15,001 nt of DNA from Cryomorphaceae bacterium (GTDB lineage: Bacteria > Bacteroidota > Bacteroidia > Flavobacteriales > Schleiferiaceae), in the NCBI GenBank assembly GCA_003451355.1, contig DMDX01000174.1:3331-18331 (forward strand), read 5' to 3'. A program made the position numbers and the translations under genes. Positions 6,872 to 12,278 of the stretch are shown piece by piece (positions within the stretch are counted from its first letter, which is position 1; each line of letters starts with the position of its first letter). The notes below the pieces were generated by a model. It was given only the letters and a program-made list of their open reading frames with translations, made no database searches and was not told the origin of the DNA.

Positions 6872-8175
6872 GGTTGGCGCTACTTGCGATGTGCGCGGTG
6901 CTGCTGTGGTTGGTGGCTCCGTACTGGCTTCAAGAGGGCATGTTCATGGACGGCCAGATTTATGCGGCCGTCGCACAGAATCTTGCCGATGGTTTGGGCA
7001 GCTTTTGGGCTCCGGTCTACCAGCCGTCGTCCCCGGTTCCGTATTCAGAGCAGTTGCCGATGTTCACGGGCATGGAGTCGCTGTTTTTTCGCGTTTTGGG
7101 CGGAAGTCTGTGGACCGAACGCCTGTTTATGGCCGTGGCTTGGATCGCGACTGCGGCGGGTCTTTGTGTGCTTCAGCTAACGTGGTGGCCTAAACGCGGC
7201 CGAGATTCAGCGATTTGGATGGTGGCGGTGTGGAGCTCGGCTCCCCTGGTGGGCTGGGGCATGGGCAACCACGTGCAAGAAATGTGGATGGCTCCGTTCG
7301 CGGTTTGGGCGGTGGTCGCGATGTCGCATTCGCGCTGGGTGTGGCTGGGCGGATTGCTCACGGTGGCCGCAGCATTGTTTAAGGGGCCGCAGGGACTGTT
7401 TCCGTTGGTATGGCTTCCGTTGCTTGGCGGGCTGGGGTTGCTTCCCCGTGGAGCGGCGGCCCGCAGGTTTGGGGTAGTTCTGCTGACGCTCGGTTTGGCG
7501 GCCGTCGGACTTTGGCTGTGGAACGATGCCCGCGAGGCGATTGAGCGCAACGCGGGGAACCGATTGGTCCGGACCTTTACCCAAGCGCGCGCAGTGACTA
7601 CCGCGGATCGGCTGTGGTTGCTGGGGCCGATCCTCGGGCAGTGGGCGGTGCTGCTTGGTGCTTCGCTGGCGGTGGCGTGGATTCGCTTTGGTTCGCTGCG
7701 AGCTGCGCTTGACCGCAGGGTTCTGGCGTTGCTTGCGTTGGGGTTGAGCGCGTCGATTCCGTTGATGGTGACGCACGAGCAGCGTGATTTTTACGTGATT
7801 ACTTCGTTACCCTTTGTGGCCCTCGGCCTGGGTAATTTATGGGGCGGAGCCAAGCTGGTGCGCAGTCCAAGGTTCGCATGGGCACTTGGAGTGTTCGCGC
7901 TGGTGGGCTTGAGTTCATTGCCGTGGCGGCGCGTGGAGCGGGATGCAGAACTTAGGGCGTCGCTCCAAACGTTTGAGGGTGCCTTTGCGCCCAGGTCGGC
8001 GTTCAATGTGGTTCCGGAATTGAGGTTGAACCACGAGCTGGCCGCGTACGCGATGCGCTTGTACCGTTGGGAAGTGGATTTGGCGAATGAGCGGCCGCAC
8101 GCTAATGTGGTGCGGATCGATTCGGTTCAACCTAGGAGTGTGGTTCTTTTGGTGAAGACCGATTCGTTGCGATAG
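6868..8175 (+). CDS. GT-C (PMT/ArnT-like) membrane glycosyltransferase
   Basis: This is a 435-aa polytopic inner-membrane protein with about ten hydrophobic segments. The layout is that of lipid-phospho-sugar dependent GT-C enzymes such as ArnT/GT83 and PMT_2. There is one transmembrane helix (1-20), then a periplasmic loop with MFMDGQIYAAVAQNLADGLGSFW. Asp28 sits where GT-C enzymes carry their acidic catalytic residue. NHVQEMWMAPFAVWAVVAM (134-152) and AALFKGPQGLFPLVWLPLL (168-186) follow; a K-G-P before a hydrophobic run is common in ArnT-like proteins. The C-terminal part is a small soluble domain. It likely moves a sugar from a polyprenyl-phosphate donor to an envelope acceptor; donor and acceptor cannot be told from the sequence. 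It overlaps rluF by 4 nt. GC content and codon use match its neighbours. Confidence 0.83.
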   Translation: MRLALLAMCAVLLWLVAPYWLQEGMFMDGQIYAAVAQNLADGLGSFWAPVYQPSSPVPYSEQLPMFTGMESLFFRVLGGSLWTERLFMAVAWIATAAGLCVLQLTWWPKRGRDSAIWMVAVWSSAPLVGWGMGNHVQEMWMAPFAVWAVVAMSHSRWVWLGGLLTVAAALFKGPQGLFPLVWLPLLGGLGLLPRGAAARRFGVVLLTLGLAAVGLWLWNDAREAIERNAGNRLVRTFTQARAVTTADRLWLLGPILGQWAVLLGASLAVAWIRFGSLRAALDRRVLALLALGLSASIPLMVTHEQRDFYVITSLPFVALGLGNLWGGAKLVRSPRFAWALGVFALVGLSSLPWRRVERDAELRASLQTFEGAFAPRSAFNVVPELRLNHELAAYAMRLYRWEVDLANERPHANVVRIDSVQPRSVVLLVKTDSLR

Positions 8176-8254
8176 TTTGCTTTGTTGCGGTGGATAGTGA
8201 GCACGAATGGGTGGGGCGGAACTATCTTTCGGGCACGAGACAATCCACATTTGC

Positions 8255-8404
8255 ATGTCTGACGAAGACCGACCCGACGCTGCCTTTCACGAGAAAAAGG
8301 CCAAGAACAATAAGACCACCAACTATGGGGGAGGTCAGAAGCTGAAGATGAAAAAGGCGCTGAAGCACATGAAGCCTCTAAAGCCAGGCTCGAAGAAGCG
8401 GTAG
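8255..8404 (+). CDS. small basic protein, unknown function
   Basis: A 49-aa reading frame runs from the ATG at 8255 (MSDEDRPDAAF). It has an acidic start and then a strongly basic, Lys-rich body (EKKAKNNKTTNYGGGQKLKMKKALKHMKPLKPGSKKR). That composition suggests nucleic-acid or ribosome binding, but I recognise no family. I prefer this start to the upstream ATG at 8207, which adds 16 residues of non-matching composition. TATCTTTC at 8223-8230 (one mismatch to the -7 consensus) lies 24 nt upstream, and TTTG sits 1 nt before the ATG. A GC-rich hairpin follows 45 nt after the stop. Codon use (aag-rich, GC third positions) is like the rest of the chromosome. Small size is the main reason for doubt. 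Confidence 0.55.
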   Translation: MSDEDRPDAAFHEKKAKNNKTTNYGGGQKLKMKKALKHMKPLKPGSKKR

Positions 8405-8448
8405 TCAATTGGGTTCCATGAACCATCGTGAATTTTAGGGGGAATTAG

Positions 8449-8467
8449 TGGGCCGCGGAGCGGCCCA
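8449..8467 (+). terminator. GC-rich hairpin, possible terminator
   Basis: TGGGCCGC (8449-8456) and GCGGCCCA (8460-8467) form a perfect 8-bp stem around a GGA loop, followed by TGTTTCC. The T tract is weak, so termination after the small basic gene is likely but not certain. Confidence 0.55.
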
Positions 8468-8505
8468 TGTTTCCTGAAGGGGGTGCGTTACTTGGATGCA
8501 AGCCC

Positions 8506-8535
8506 TGGAGAGAGGGGGAATCGAACCCTCGGAGA
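8506..8535 (-). other. tRNA 3'-end-like sequence (degenerate tRNA or attachment-site scar)
   Basis: Read on the minus strand, this holds a T-arm and acceptor 3' strand: GAGGG, TTCGATT loop, CCCCC, TCTCTCC and discriminator A. The T stem has one A-C mismatch. A complementary GAGAGA lies at 8577-8572, so the two could close a six-pair acceptor stem at about the right spacing (73 nt in all). But the sequence between (8536-8571) is AT-rich and shows no D arm and no anticodon stem. It is therefore not a working tRNA. It looks like the 3' end of a serine-type tRNA left by an integration event, or a decayed gene. Confidence 0.55.
8510..8528. repeat. direct repeat, copy 1 (18 of 19 identical to 10196-10214)
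   Basis: GAGAGGGGGAAT followed by one variable base and GAACCC occurs here and, in the same orientation, at the 3' end of the CAU tRNA at 10196-10214. The copies differ at one position (C against T). They flank about 1.7 kb. The geometry fits attL/attR, though shared tRNA T-arm sequence alone could explain it. Confidence 0.5.
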
Positions 8536-8634
8536 TTTTGTATTTTACCGTTGTCATGAGTTTTTAGTCCTTCTCTCAAAGCCTTATAAACATAGGGCTT
8601 AACGATTTTATGTGCAATTTTTTATTGGTTTATT

Positions 8635-8730
8635 ATTTACCGAACACTTGGTTTTTACTAATTGTTAGGTATTGAATGAACCTCATATGTGTTGGAATTA
8701 CACGTGATTCCAAACGTGTGTTCGGTAAAT
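8635..8730. repeat. 13-bp perfect inverted repeat, 70 bp apart
   Basis: ATTTACCGAACAC at 8635-8647 is the exact reverse complement of GTGTTCGGTAAAT at 8718-8730. The right arm also starts a second hairpin: TGTTCGG (8719-8725) pairs with CCGAACA (8732-8738) around TAAATG. The unit CCGAACA thus occurs three times in about 100 bp. This is the sort of layout seen at operators, recombinase-binding sites or element ends. Confidence 0.75.
8692..8713. repeat. inverted repeat TTGGAAT / ATTCCAA enclosing CACGTG
   Basis: TTGGAAT (8692-8698) and ATTCCAA (8707-8713) are exact complements 8 nt apart, and the spacer contains the palindrome CACGTG. An alternative pairing, ACACGT (8700-8705) with ACGTGT (8714-8719), overlaps it, so two hairpins would compete. 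It lies inside the 13-bp inverted repeat, 80 nt upstream of the ORF at 8794. Confidence 0.65.
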
Positions 8731-8793
8731 GCCGAACATTTTGCCTTTCGGTAGCGGGCCTTCATGTTTGAATTTGAACCTTAAATTCTAAAT

Positions 8794-9348
8794 ATGATGC
8801 ACGGTAATTCAAAGTATCCATTAGAGCTCAAATTTGCAGTTTGTTGCGGTGAGGAGCTAAAACACTTTTCAAAAAGTGACATTCGAAAAATTCCGAGAGC
8901 AACGCTTTCTGAATGGCGAAAAACACCGATTTCAAAGTTTGTTAATCAATTCGAGAATGGGGCCGAGCACCCAACTGTGACTAAATATCTATCGCGACAG
9001 GATGAAGAATTGGAACGTAATAAGCAGGCCATAGAGTCCTACATGACCTTCGTGCGCTTTGTAAAAGACGCCATGGGTGTCAAGAGTTTTACACGGATGT
9101 TAGGCGAAAACAAGGAAAAGTTCGTAGAAGTGGTCGAGGGGCTTGAAGTCCTCGAAAAGCGCATCTATCTGAATCGTTTGTTTTATCAAACCATTGGTTT
9201 GCCCGAATCTGTCGTTTCTCTGAGTCGCCAATTGTTGCATACCGTGGACCTTTATGGTCGCTTGGTTAATCCGGCCCAAATCCCCTCCGGGATCTACATC
9301 CAATGGTACAGCGATGGCAGCTATGAAAAAGTTTGGCTGGATGAATAA
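8794..9348 (+). CDS. putative chimeric protein: HTH/transposase-like N-terminus and T9SS-like tail
   Basis: This 184-aa frame is not assignable as a whole. Residues 8-43 (KYPLELKFAVCCGEELKHFS, then KSDIRKIPRATLSEWRK) look like a helix-turn-helix of the kind found at the start of transposases. Residues 66-135 are charged and helical. The last 36 residues are different: HTVDLYGRLVNP, then IPSGIYIQWYSDGSYEKVWLDE. These read like the end of a T9SS type A sorting domain and resemble the C-terminus of the next gene (PSGNY ... FEQVW). The front is AT-rich and the rear more GC-rich. A T9SS tail makes no sense on a cytoplasmic DNA-binding protein with no signal peptide, so I infer a fusion or a transposase remnant read into the 3' end of an older gene, with the junction near 9190-9240. 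A genuine hypothetical protein remains possible. Confidence 0.55.
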   Translation: MMHGNSKYPLELKFAVCCGEELKHFSKSDIRKIPRATLSEWRKTPISKFVNQFENGAEHPTVTKYLSRQDEELERNKQAIESYMTFVRFVKDAMGVKSFTRMLGENKEKFVEVVEGLEVLEKRIYLNRLFYQTIGLPESVVSLSRQLLHTVDLYGRLVNPAQIPSGIYIQWYSDGSYEKVWLDE

Positions 9349-9361
9349 AACTGTACCTTCA
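9332..9361 (+). promoter_or_regulatory. candidate promoter, T9SS-sorted protein gene
   Basis: TTTG at 9332-9335 lies 18 nt before TACCTTCA at 9354-9361, a near match to the Bacteroidota -33/-7 pair. The predicted start point is about 20 nt upstream of the ATG at 9387. The -33 element lies inside the 3' end of the preceding frame. Confidence 0.45.
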
Positions 9362-9386
9362 CCCTACGTAAAATCAATGGGTTAGA

Positions 9387-10073
9387 ATGAGAAAATATTT
9401 GATTACCACCTGGGGTTTATTCATCCTATTTGCATTTGGGGCCCAAGCTCAAGATTGTTCTTGGTCCGGCCTCACTGTCAATGTGGGATCTCAACAAACC
9501 TATTTGTCCCTCTACCATCCAGGGCCTTACCTCTATCAGCCAGATACGAATAACACCCTAGAGTGGACCGTCAAGGACTTTCAAGGCAATCTCATCTTCC
9601 ATGATTCCATAGTGGGTGATGGGAATGTAGGCTTCAATCATAGCGTGCCCATCACGGATTCTATGTCGGTTCATTCCCTCTTGTTCAACCCATCGTTGGG
9701 CTTGGTTTGCGAGATTGAAGACACCGTTTTTTGGCAGGCGACAGAGGTTATTCCAGGAGTATTCACCTACAGCTGGACATTTGTGGGCGGAAACTGGAGC
9801 CATGCGAGTGTCAATGTCATTTCTGCGGAAGAGGCTGAGTTGCCATCGCCCTTTAAAGTTTTTCCTTCGCCAGCGGCCGATGATCTGTGGGTCGATGGGG
9901 GTGAGAAACCGTTTAGCATTCGCCTCATCAATGTTTTCGGTCAGTGCATACGAGAGATTCCAGAAGCCCGAGGAGTGCAACATGTAGATCTGTCCGATGT
10001 GCCTTCCGGAAACTATGTCATCGAAGTACGTAGTGGCGCGTCCTTTGAGCAAGTTTGGATCACGAAACGGTAG
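9387..10073 (+). CDS. secreted protein with T9SS type A sorting domain
   Basis: This 228-aa protein has a Sec signal peptide (1-22, ending FGAQAQ) and a C-terminal T9SS sorting domain (about 158-228). The domain carries the VFPSPAADDLWV motif (the usual 'VYPNPA.D.L.V'), IRLINVFGQCI, DLSDVPSGNYVIEV and the closing VWITKR. Such domains carry the protein through the outer membrane for release or surface attachment. The passenger (23-150) is short, rich in beta-type sequence and aromatic residues, with cysteines near residues 24 and 108; I recognise no catalytic domain, so it may be an adhesin-like or structural protein. It ends before a strong palindromic terminator. It lies in the accessory-looking segment and may have been acquired or rearranged with it. 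Confidence 0.83.
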   Translation: MRKYLITTWGLFILFAFGAQAQDCSWSGLTVNVGSQQTYLSLYHPGPYLYQPDTNNTLEWTVKDFQGNLIFHDSIVGDGNVGFNHSVPITDSMSVHSLLFNPSLGLVCEIEDTVFWQATEVIPGVFTYSWTFVGGNWSHASVNVISAEEAELPSPFKVFPSPAADDLWVDGGEKPFSIRLINVFGQCIREIPEARGVQHVDLSDVPSGNYVIEVRSGASFEQVWITKR

Positions 10074-10160
10074 AAGCCCAAGGAAAAGCCCCCGGCTTCG
10101 CCTCGTCTTTTTCCATTCCCGGTCTCCTTTAAAGCACGCTTCAAGTAGGCCTGAAATGAA

Positions 10161-10186
10161 AAAAGCCAGTCAATTGACTGGCTTTT
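10161..10186. terminator. bidirectional terminator, perfect 26-bp palindrome
   Basis: The segment is its own reverse complement: GCCAGTCAA and TTGACTGGC flanked by AAAA and TTTT, with two more A residues on the left. It can terminate the T9SS gene on the plus strand and the tRNA on the minus strand, each reading into a T tract. Confidence 0.92.
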
Positions 10187-10191
10187 CCTAG

Positions 10192-10265
10192 TAGCGAGAG
10201 GGGGAATTGAACCCCCGACCTCAGGGTTATGAATCCTGCGCTCTAACCATCTGAGCTACCTCGCC
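10192..10265 (-). tRNA. tRNA-Met (CAU anticodon)
   Basis: The minus strand folds as a 74-nt cloverleaf. It has acceptor GGCGAGG with TCTCGCT, D arm GCTC..GAGC, anticodon loop TTCATAA (anticodon CAT), variable loop AGGTC, T arm GGGGG/CCCCC around TTCAATT, and discriminator A. CCA is not encoded. The acceptor has G-U pairs at both ends. The innermost anticodon pair (31-39) is an A-C mismatch. Elongator tRNA-Met is the best reading; a lysidine-modified tRNA-Ile2 shares the CAU anticodon and cannot be fully excluded by eye. Confidence 0.93.
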
Positions 10266-10276
10266 GTATAGGGCGG

Positions 10277-10307
10277 CAAAAGTAGGGCAAAGAATTACAA
10301 TGCACAA
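10277..10307 (-). promoter_or_regulatory. promoter of the tRNA gene (TTG - 20 nt - TACTTTTG)
   Basis: On the minus strand the -7 box TACTTTTG (10284-10277) is a full TAnnTTTG match. TTG (10307-10305) lies 20 nt upstream. The box ends 11 nt before the tRNA 5' end, so transcription starts close to the mature end. Confidence 0.7.
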
Positions 10308-10498
10308 TTTCATTCACCAATTAACAGGACGCTACCTCACCAATAAAATTGGGATTGTGTCACTGGCCTGTGCATCCGTTTTTAATCAAGTAATCACTAT
10401 CAATGATTTCAAACTCATTTAGATGGATAGTTTCACTTTGGTGTCTTGCACAATTCGGCCGAGAGGTTATATTGCAGCTCCAACCCATGAATTCTGAC
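10308..10498. other. intergenic region upstream of the START-like gene
   Basis: Apart from the promoter of the next gene I see nothing specific here. An upstream frame from 10403 (in phase with the START-like gene) is open, but its residues (MISNSFRWIVSLW) are unlike the family, so I treat it as untranslated. Confidence 0.5.
10446..10475 (+). promoter_or_regulatory. candidate promoter, START-like / PAP2 / fabG unit
   Basis: TTG at 10446-10448 and TATATTGC at 10468-10475 are 19 nt apart, close to the Bacteroidota -33/-7 arrangement. They lie 23 nt upstream of the ATG at 10499. The -7 box has TTG in place of TTTG, so the match is partial. Confidence 0.45.
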
Positions 10499-10885
10499 AT
10501 GTCTGATCGCGTTCCGCTAGTTATCGAGTTTCCAGTGCGTTGCTCTGCAGCGATGCTGTATTCTTTTTTAAGCACCCCGAGCGGATTGTCAGAGTGGTTC
10601 TGCGACGACGTGAATTCGCGCGGCGACACCTACCGCTTCTTTTGGGGCGAAACCGAAGAGGTGGCAACGGTGGTCCGTAAGAAGACCAACTTCTTCATAC
10701 AGTACAAGTGGGAGCATGACGACAGCGACAACCGCTTCTCGTTTGAATTCCGCATAGATATTGATGATTTAACCGGGGATGGACTGCTTACTGTGACCGA
10801 CTACGTGGAGCCCGACGAGGAATCTGAAATGAAGTCATTATGGCAGAGCCAAATTCACACCCTGCTGCGGACCATCGGGTCATAA
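10499..10885 (+). CDS. START-like domain protein (flavobacterial family)
   Basis: This 128-aa single-domain protein of the START/SRPBCC fold resembles a small family I know from Flavobacteriia, probably the one called START_2. It runs: VPLVIEFPVRCSAAMLYSFLSTPSGLSEWFCDDVNSRGDTYRFFWGETEEVATVVRKK, a central antiparallel sheet (FFIQYKWEHDD, FSFEFRIDID), then TVTDYVEPDEESEMKSLWQSQIHTLLRTIG as the C-terminal helix. The fold forms a pocket for a hydrophobic ligand; the ligand is unknown. I chose the ATG at 10499 (MSDRVPLV) because family members begin just before the first strand; ATGs at 10487 and 10403 are in frame and less likely. The 3' end overlaps the PAP2 start by 46 nt, so the genes are cotranscribed. 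Confidence 0.85.
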   Translation: MSDRVPLVIEFPVRCSAAMLYSFLSTPSGLSEWFCDDVNSRGDTYRFFWGETEEVATVVRKKTNFFIQYKWEHDDSDNRFSFEFRIDIDDLTGDGLLTVTDYVEPDEESEMKSLWQSQIHTLLRTIGS

Positions 10886-11472
10886 GCACGCGCGCAGCGC
10901 TTGTTCTTTTTGCAGTGGCATCGGTTGCGCTTGCTGCGTGGACGTGGTCGCTGGGCAGCCACGAATTTCAGCGGTCTCTTGACCAATTCCCTTGGTTTGA
11001 ACTTATGCACGGGGTTACGGCCCTTGGTGATGGTGGCTTTGCCCTCGTTATTCTACTCTGGCTTGCCCTGCGCGGAAGTAATCGTGCCGAGTGGACCGTG
11101 TTTGTGTTCGGTTTTGCGGCAGCGGCCTTGATCCCTCAAATTGGCAAAAACTTTGTTTGGCCGGACGCGATGCGTCCCTACGCGGCGGTTCAGGGTGTGC
11201 GGTTGTCGCAGCTGCTCGATCCGGCGCTGTACAAATCGTTTCCGTCGGGTCACAGCTCAGTCGGAGCCTTTTTTGCGCTCTATTTGTCCTACAGAAAGCC
11301 CTCGTGGCGTTGGCTGTACCTCGTGCTCGGAATCGCCGTCGGCCTTAGCCGTCTGGCGCTGCACTTTCACTGGACCGAAGACGTCATAGCAGGTTGGGCC
11401 GTGGGACTTTGTGCAGCGTGGCTCGCCGAACGTACCTTGGGCCCCAAACTAGACACACATGGGACTACTTGA
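10840..11472 (+). CDS. PAP2 family phosphatase, membrane-bound
   Basis: This 210-aa membrane protein has about five to six hydrophobic helices and the PAP2 active site: Lys103 with Arg112-Pro113 (motif 1), PSGHS (135-139, motif 2) and Ser170-Arg171, His177, Asp181 (motif 3, SR-x5-H-x3-D exactly). Such enzymes remove phosphate from lipid substrates such as phosphatidate, phosphatidylglycerol phosphate or undecaprenyl diphosphate, facing the periplasm; which one cannot be told. Motif 1 here is K-x8-RP rather than K-x6-RP. The gene starts inside the START-like gene (46-nt overlap) and ends 14 nt inside fabG. The only ATG upstream of the first helix is at 10840; no start near the preceding stop is in frame, which supports the long overlap. 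Confidence 0.87.
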   Translation: MAEPNSHPAADHRVISTRAALVLFAVASVALAAWTWSLGSHEFQRSLDQFPWFELMHGVTALGDGGFALVILLWLALRGSNRAEWTVFVFGFAAAALIPQIGKNFVWPDAMRPYAAVQGVRLSQLLDPALYKSFPSGHSSVGAFFALYLSYRKPSWRWLYLVLGIAVGLSRLALHFHWTEDVIAGWAVGLCAAWLAERTLGPKLDTHGTT

Positions 11473-12202
11473 CGGTAAAGTCGCCCTCATCACGGGCGCA
11501 TCCAAAGGAATTGGTAAGGCCATCGCCGAGCGCTTTGCGCAAGAGGGCGCTAAAGTTGCTTTTACGTACTTGAGCAGCGTCGAGCGCGGCCAAGCGCTTG
11601 AAGCGGAACTCAGCCAGTACGGCGAGGCCGCTGGATTCCGCAGCGACGCCTCGAGCGGAGAACAGGCTGAAAAGCTCATCGAAGACGTAGTGGCCCGTTT
11701 TGGCCACATTGACGTGGTGGTGAACAACGCCGGAATCACCCGCGATACGCTCCTTTTGCGCATGAGCGAAGAGGATTTTGACCAAGTGATCTCAACCAAC
11801 CTCAAGTCGGTCTTTAACACGACCAAGCACGTGCAGCGCTACTTCCTTAAGCAGCGCTCCGGCAGCATTATCAACATTTCGAGCATTGTCGGAATCAAAG
11901 GCAACGCCGGCCAGTCTAACTACGCGGCGTCAAAGGCAGGAATCATCGGATTTACCAAGTCGGTGGCACTCGAGCTCGGATCGCGCGGGGTACGCTGCAA
12001 CGCCATCGCTCCAGGCTTTATTGAAACAGAGATGACCGGCGTCCTTGACGAAAAAGTGGTCCAGTCGTGGCGCGACGCAATTCCGTTGAAGCGCGGTGGC
12101 CAGCCCGAAGATGTGGCCAACGCCTGCGTCTTTTTGGCCTGCGACCTTTCGTCGTACATCAGCGGCCAGGTACTTCAAGTTGACGGCGGTCTCTTGACCT
12201 GA
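11459..12202 (+). CDS. fabG: 3-oxoacyl-[acyl-carrier-protein] reductase (EC 1.1.1.100)
   Basis: FabG reduces 3-oxoacyl-ACP to 3-hydroxyacyl-ACP with NADPH in type II fatty acid synthesis. The 247-aa product is full length for the short-chain dehydrogenase fold. It has the TGASKGIG cofactor motif (12-19), NNAG (89-92), Asn114, Ser142 in NISSIVG, and YAASK with Tyr155 and Lys159, which are the E. coli FabG residues shifted by four. The C-terminus SGQVLQVDGGL is typical. The ATG at 11459 overlaps the end of the PAP2 gene by 14 nt, so expression is coupled to the START-like and PAP2 genes. FabG paralogues exist; identity as the main fatty-acid enzyme is likely but rests on motifs. A strong terminator follows 23 nt after the stop. 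Confidence 0.93.
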   Translation: MGLLDGKVALITGASKGIGKAIAERFAQEGAKVAFTYLSSVERGQALEAELSQYGEAAGFRSDASSGEQAEKLIEDVVARFGHIDVVVNNAGITRDTLLLRMSEEDFDQVISTNLKSVFNTTKHVQRYFLKQRSGSIINISSIVGIKGNAGQSNYAASKAGIIGFTKSVALELGSRGVRCNAIAPGFIETEMTGVLDEKVVQSWRDAIPLKRGGQPEDVANACVFLACDLSSYISGQVLQVDGGLLT

Positions 12203-12225
12203 TTTTCGTGAATAACTTCATTCGG

Positions 12226-12255
12226 AACCCGCCCCACAGGCGGGTTTTTTCTTTT
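12226..12255 (+). terminator. intrinsic terminator after fabG
   Basis: AACCCGCC (12226-12233) pairs perfectly with GGCGGGTT (12239-12246) around CCACA, followed by TTTTCTTTT. This is a classic strong terminator closing the START-like/PAP2/fabG unit. Confidence 0.95.
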
Positions 12256-12265
12256 GGGGCCTCCG

Positions 12266-12273
12266 TATCTTCG
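12266..12273 (+). promoter_or_regulatory. sigma-A -7 box TATCTTCG, S46 peptidase gene
   Basis: This near-consensus -7 box ends 5 nt before the ATG at 12279. The -33 position falls on the T tract of the preceding terminator. A leaderless or near-leaderless transcript is predicted. Confidence 0.55.
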
Positions 12274-12278
12274 AGTTT

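Larger units (their letters stand above)
8405..8793. other. gene-free stretch: hairpin, tRNA-like scar, inverted-repeat cluster
   Basis: No convincing reading frame is seen in these 389 bases. From about 8540 the base composition turns clearly AT-rich against the GC-rich surroundings, which suggests an insertion or its remains. Contents in order: a GC hairpin (8449-8467), a tRNA 3'-end-like sequence on the minus strand (8506-8535), and three nested or adjacent inverted repeats between 8635 and 8738. Individual items are listed separately. Confidence 0.7.

Noticed and set aside
7207..7776. A 189-residue minus-strand frame within the glycosyltransferase gene
   Set aside because: It is rich in Arg, Gln and Pro as expected for the complement of a Leu/Gly/Trp-rich membrane protein, and has no motif.
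8207..8254. Upstream extension of the small basic protein to an ATG at 8207
   Set aside because: The extra 16 residues differ in composition from the Lys-rich body, and a -7-like sequence lies inside this stretch.
8411..8424. Short hairpin GGTTC-CAT-GAACC after the small basic gene
   Set aside because: A five-pair stem with no T tract is too weak to call a regulatory element next to the stronger hairpin at 8449-8467.
9558..10052. A 164-residue minus-strand frame over the T9SS protein gene
   Set aside because: The plus strand encodes a signal peptide and a clear sorting domain; the antisense frame has neither.
10403..10498. Upstream extension of the START-like protein to an ATG at 10403
   Set aside because: The added hydrophobic residues do not resemble a family start, and a candidate promoter lies within the extension.
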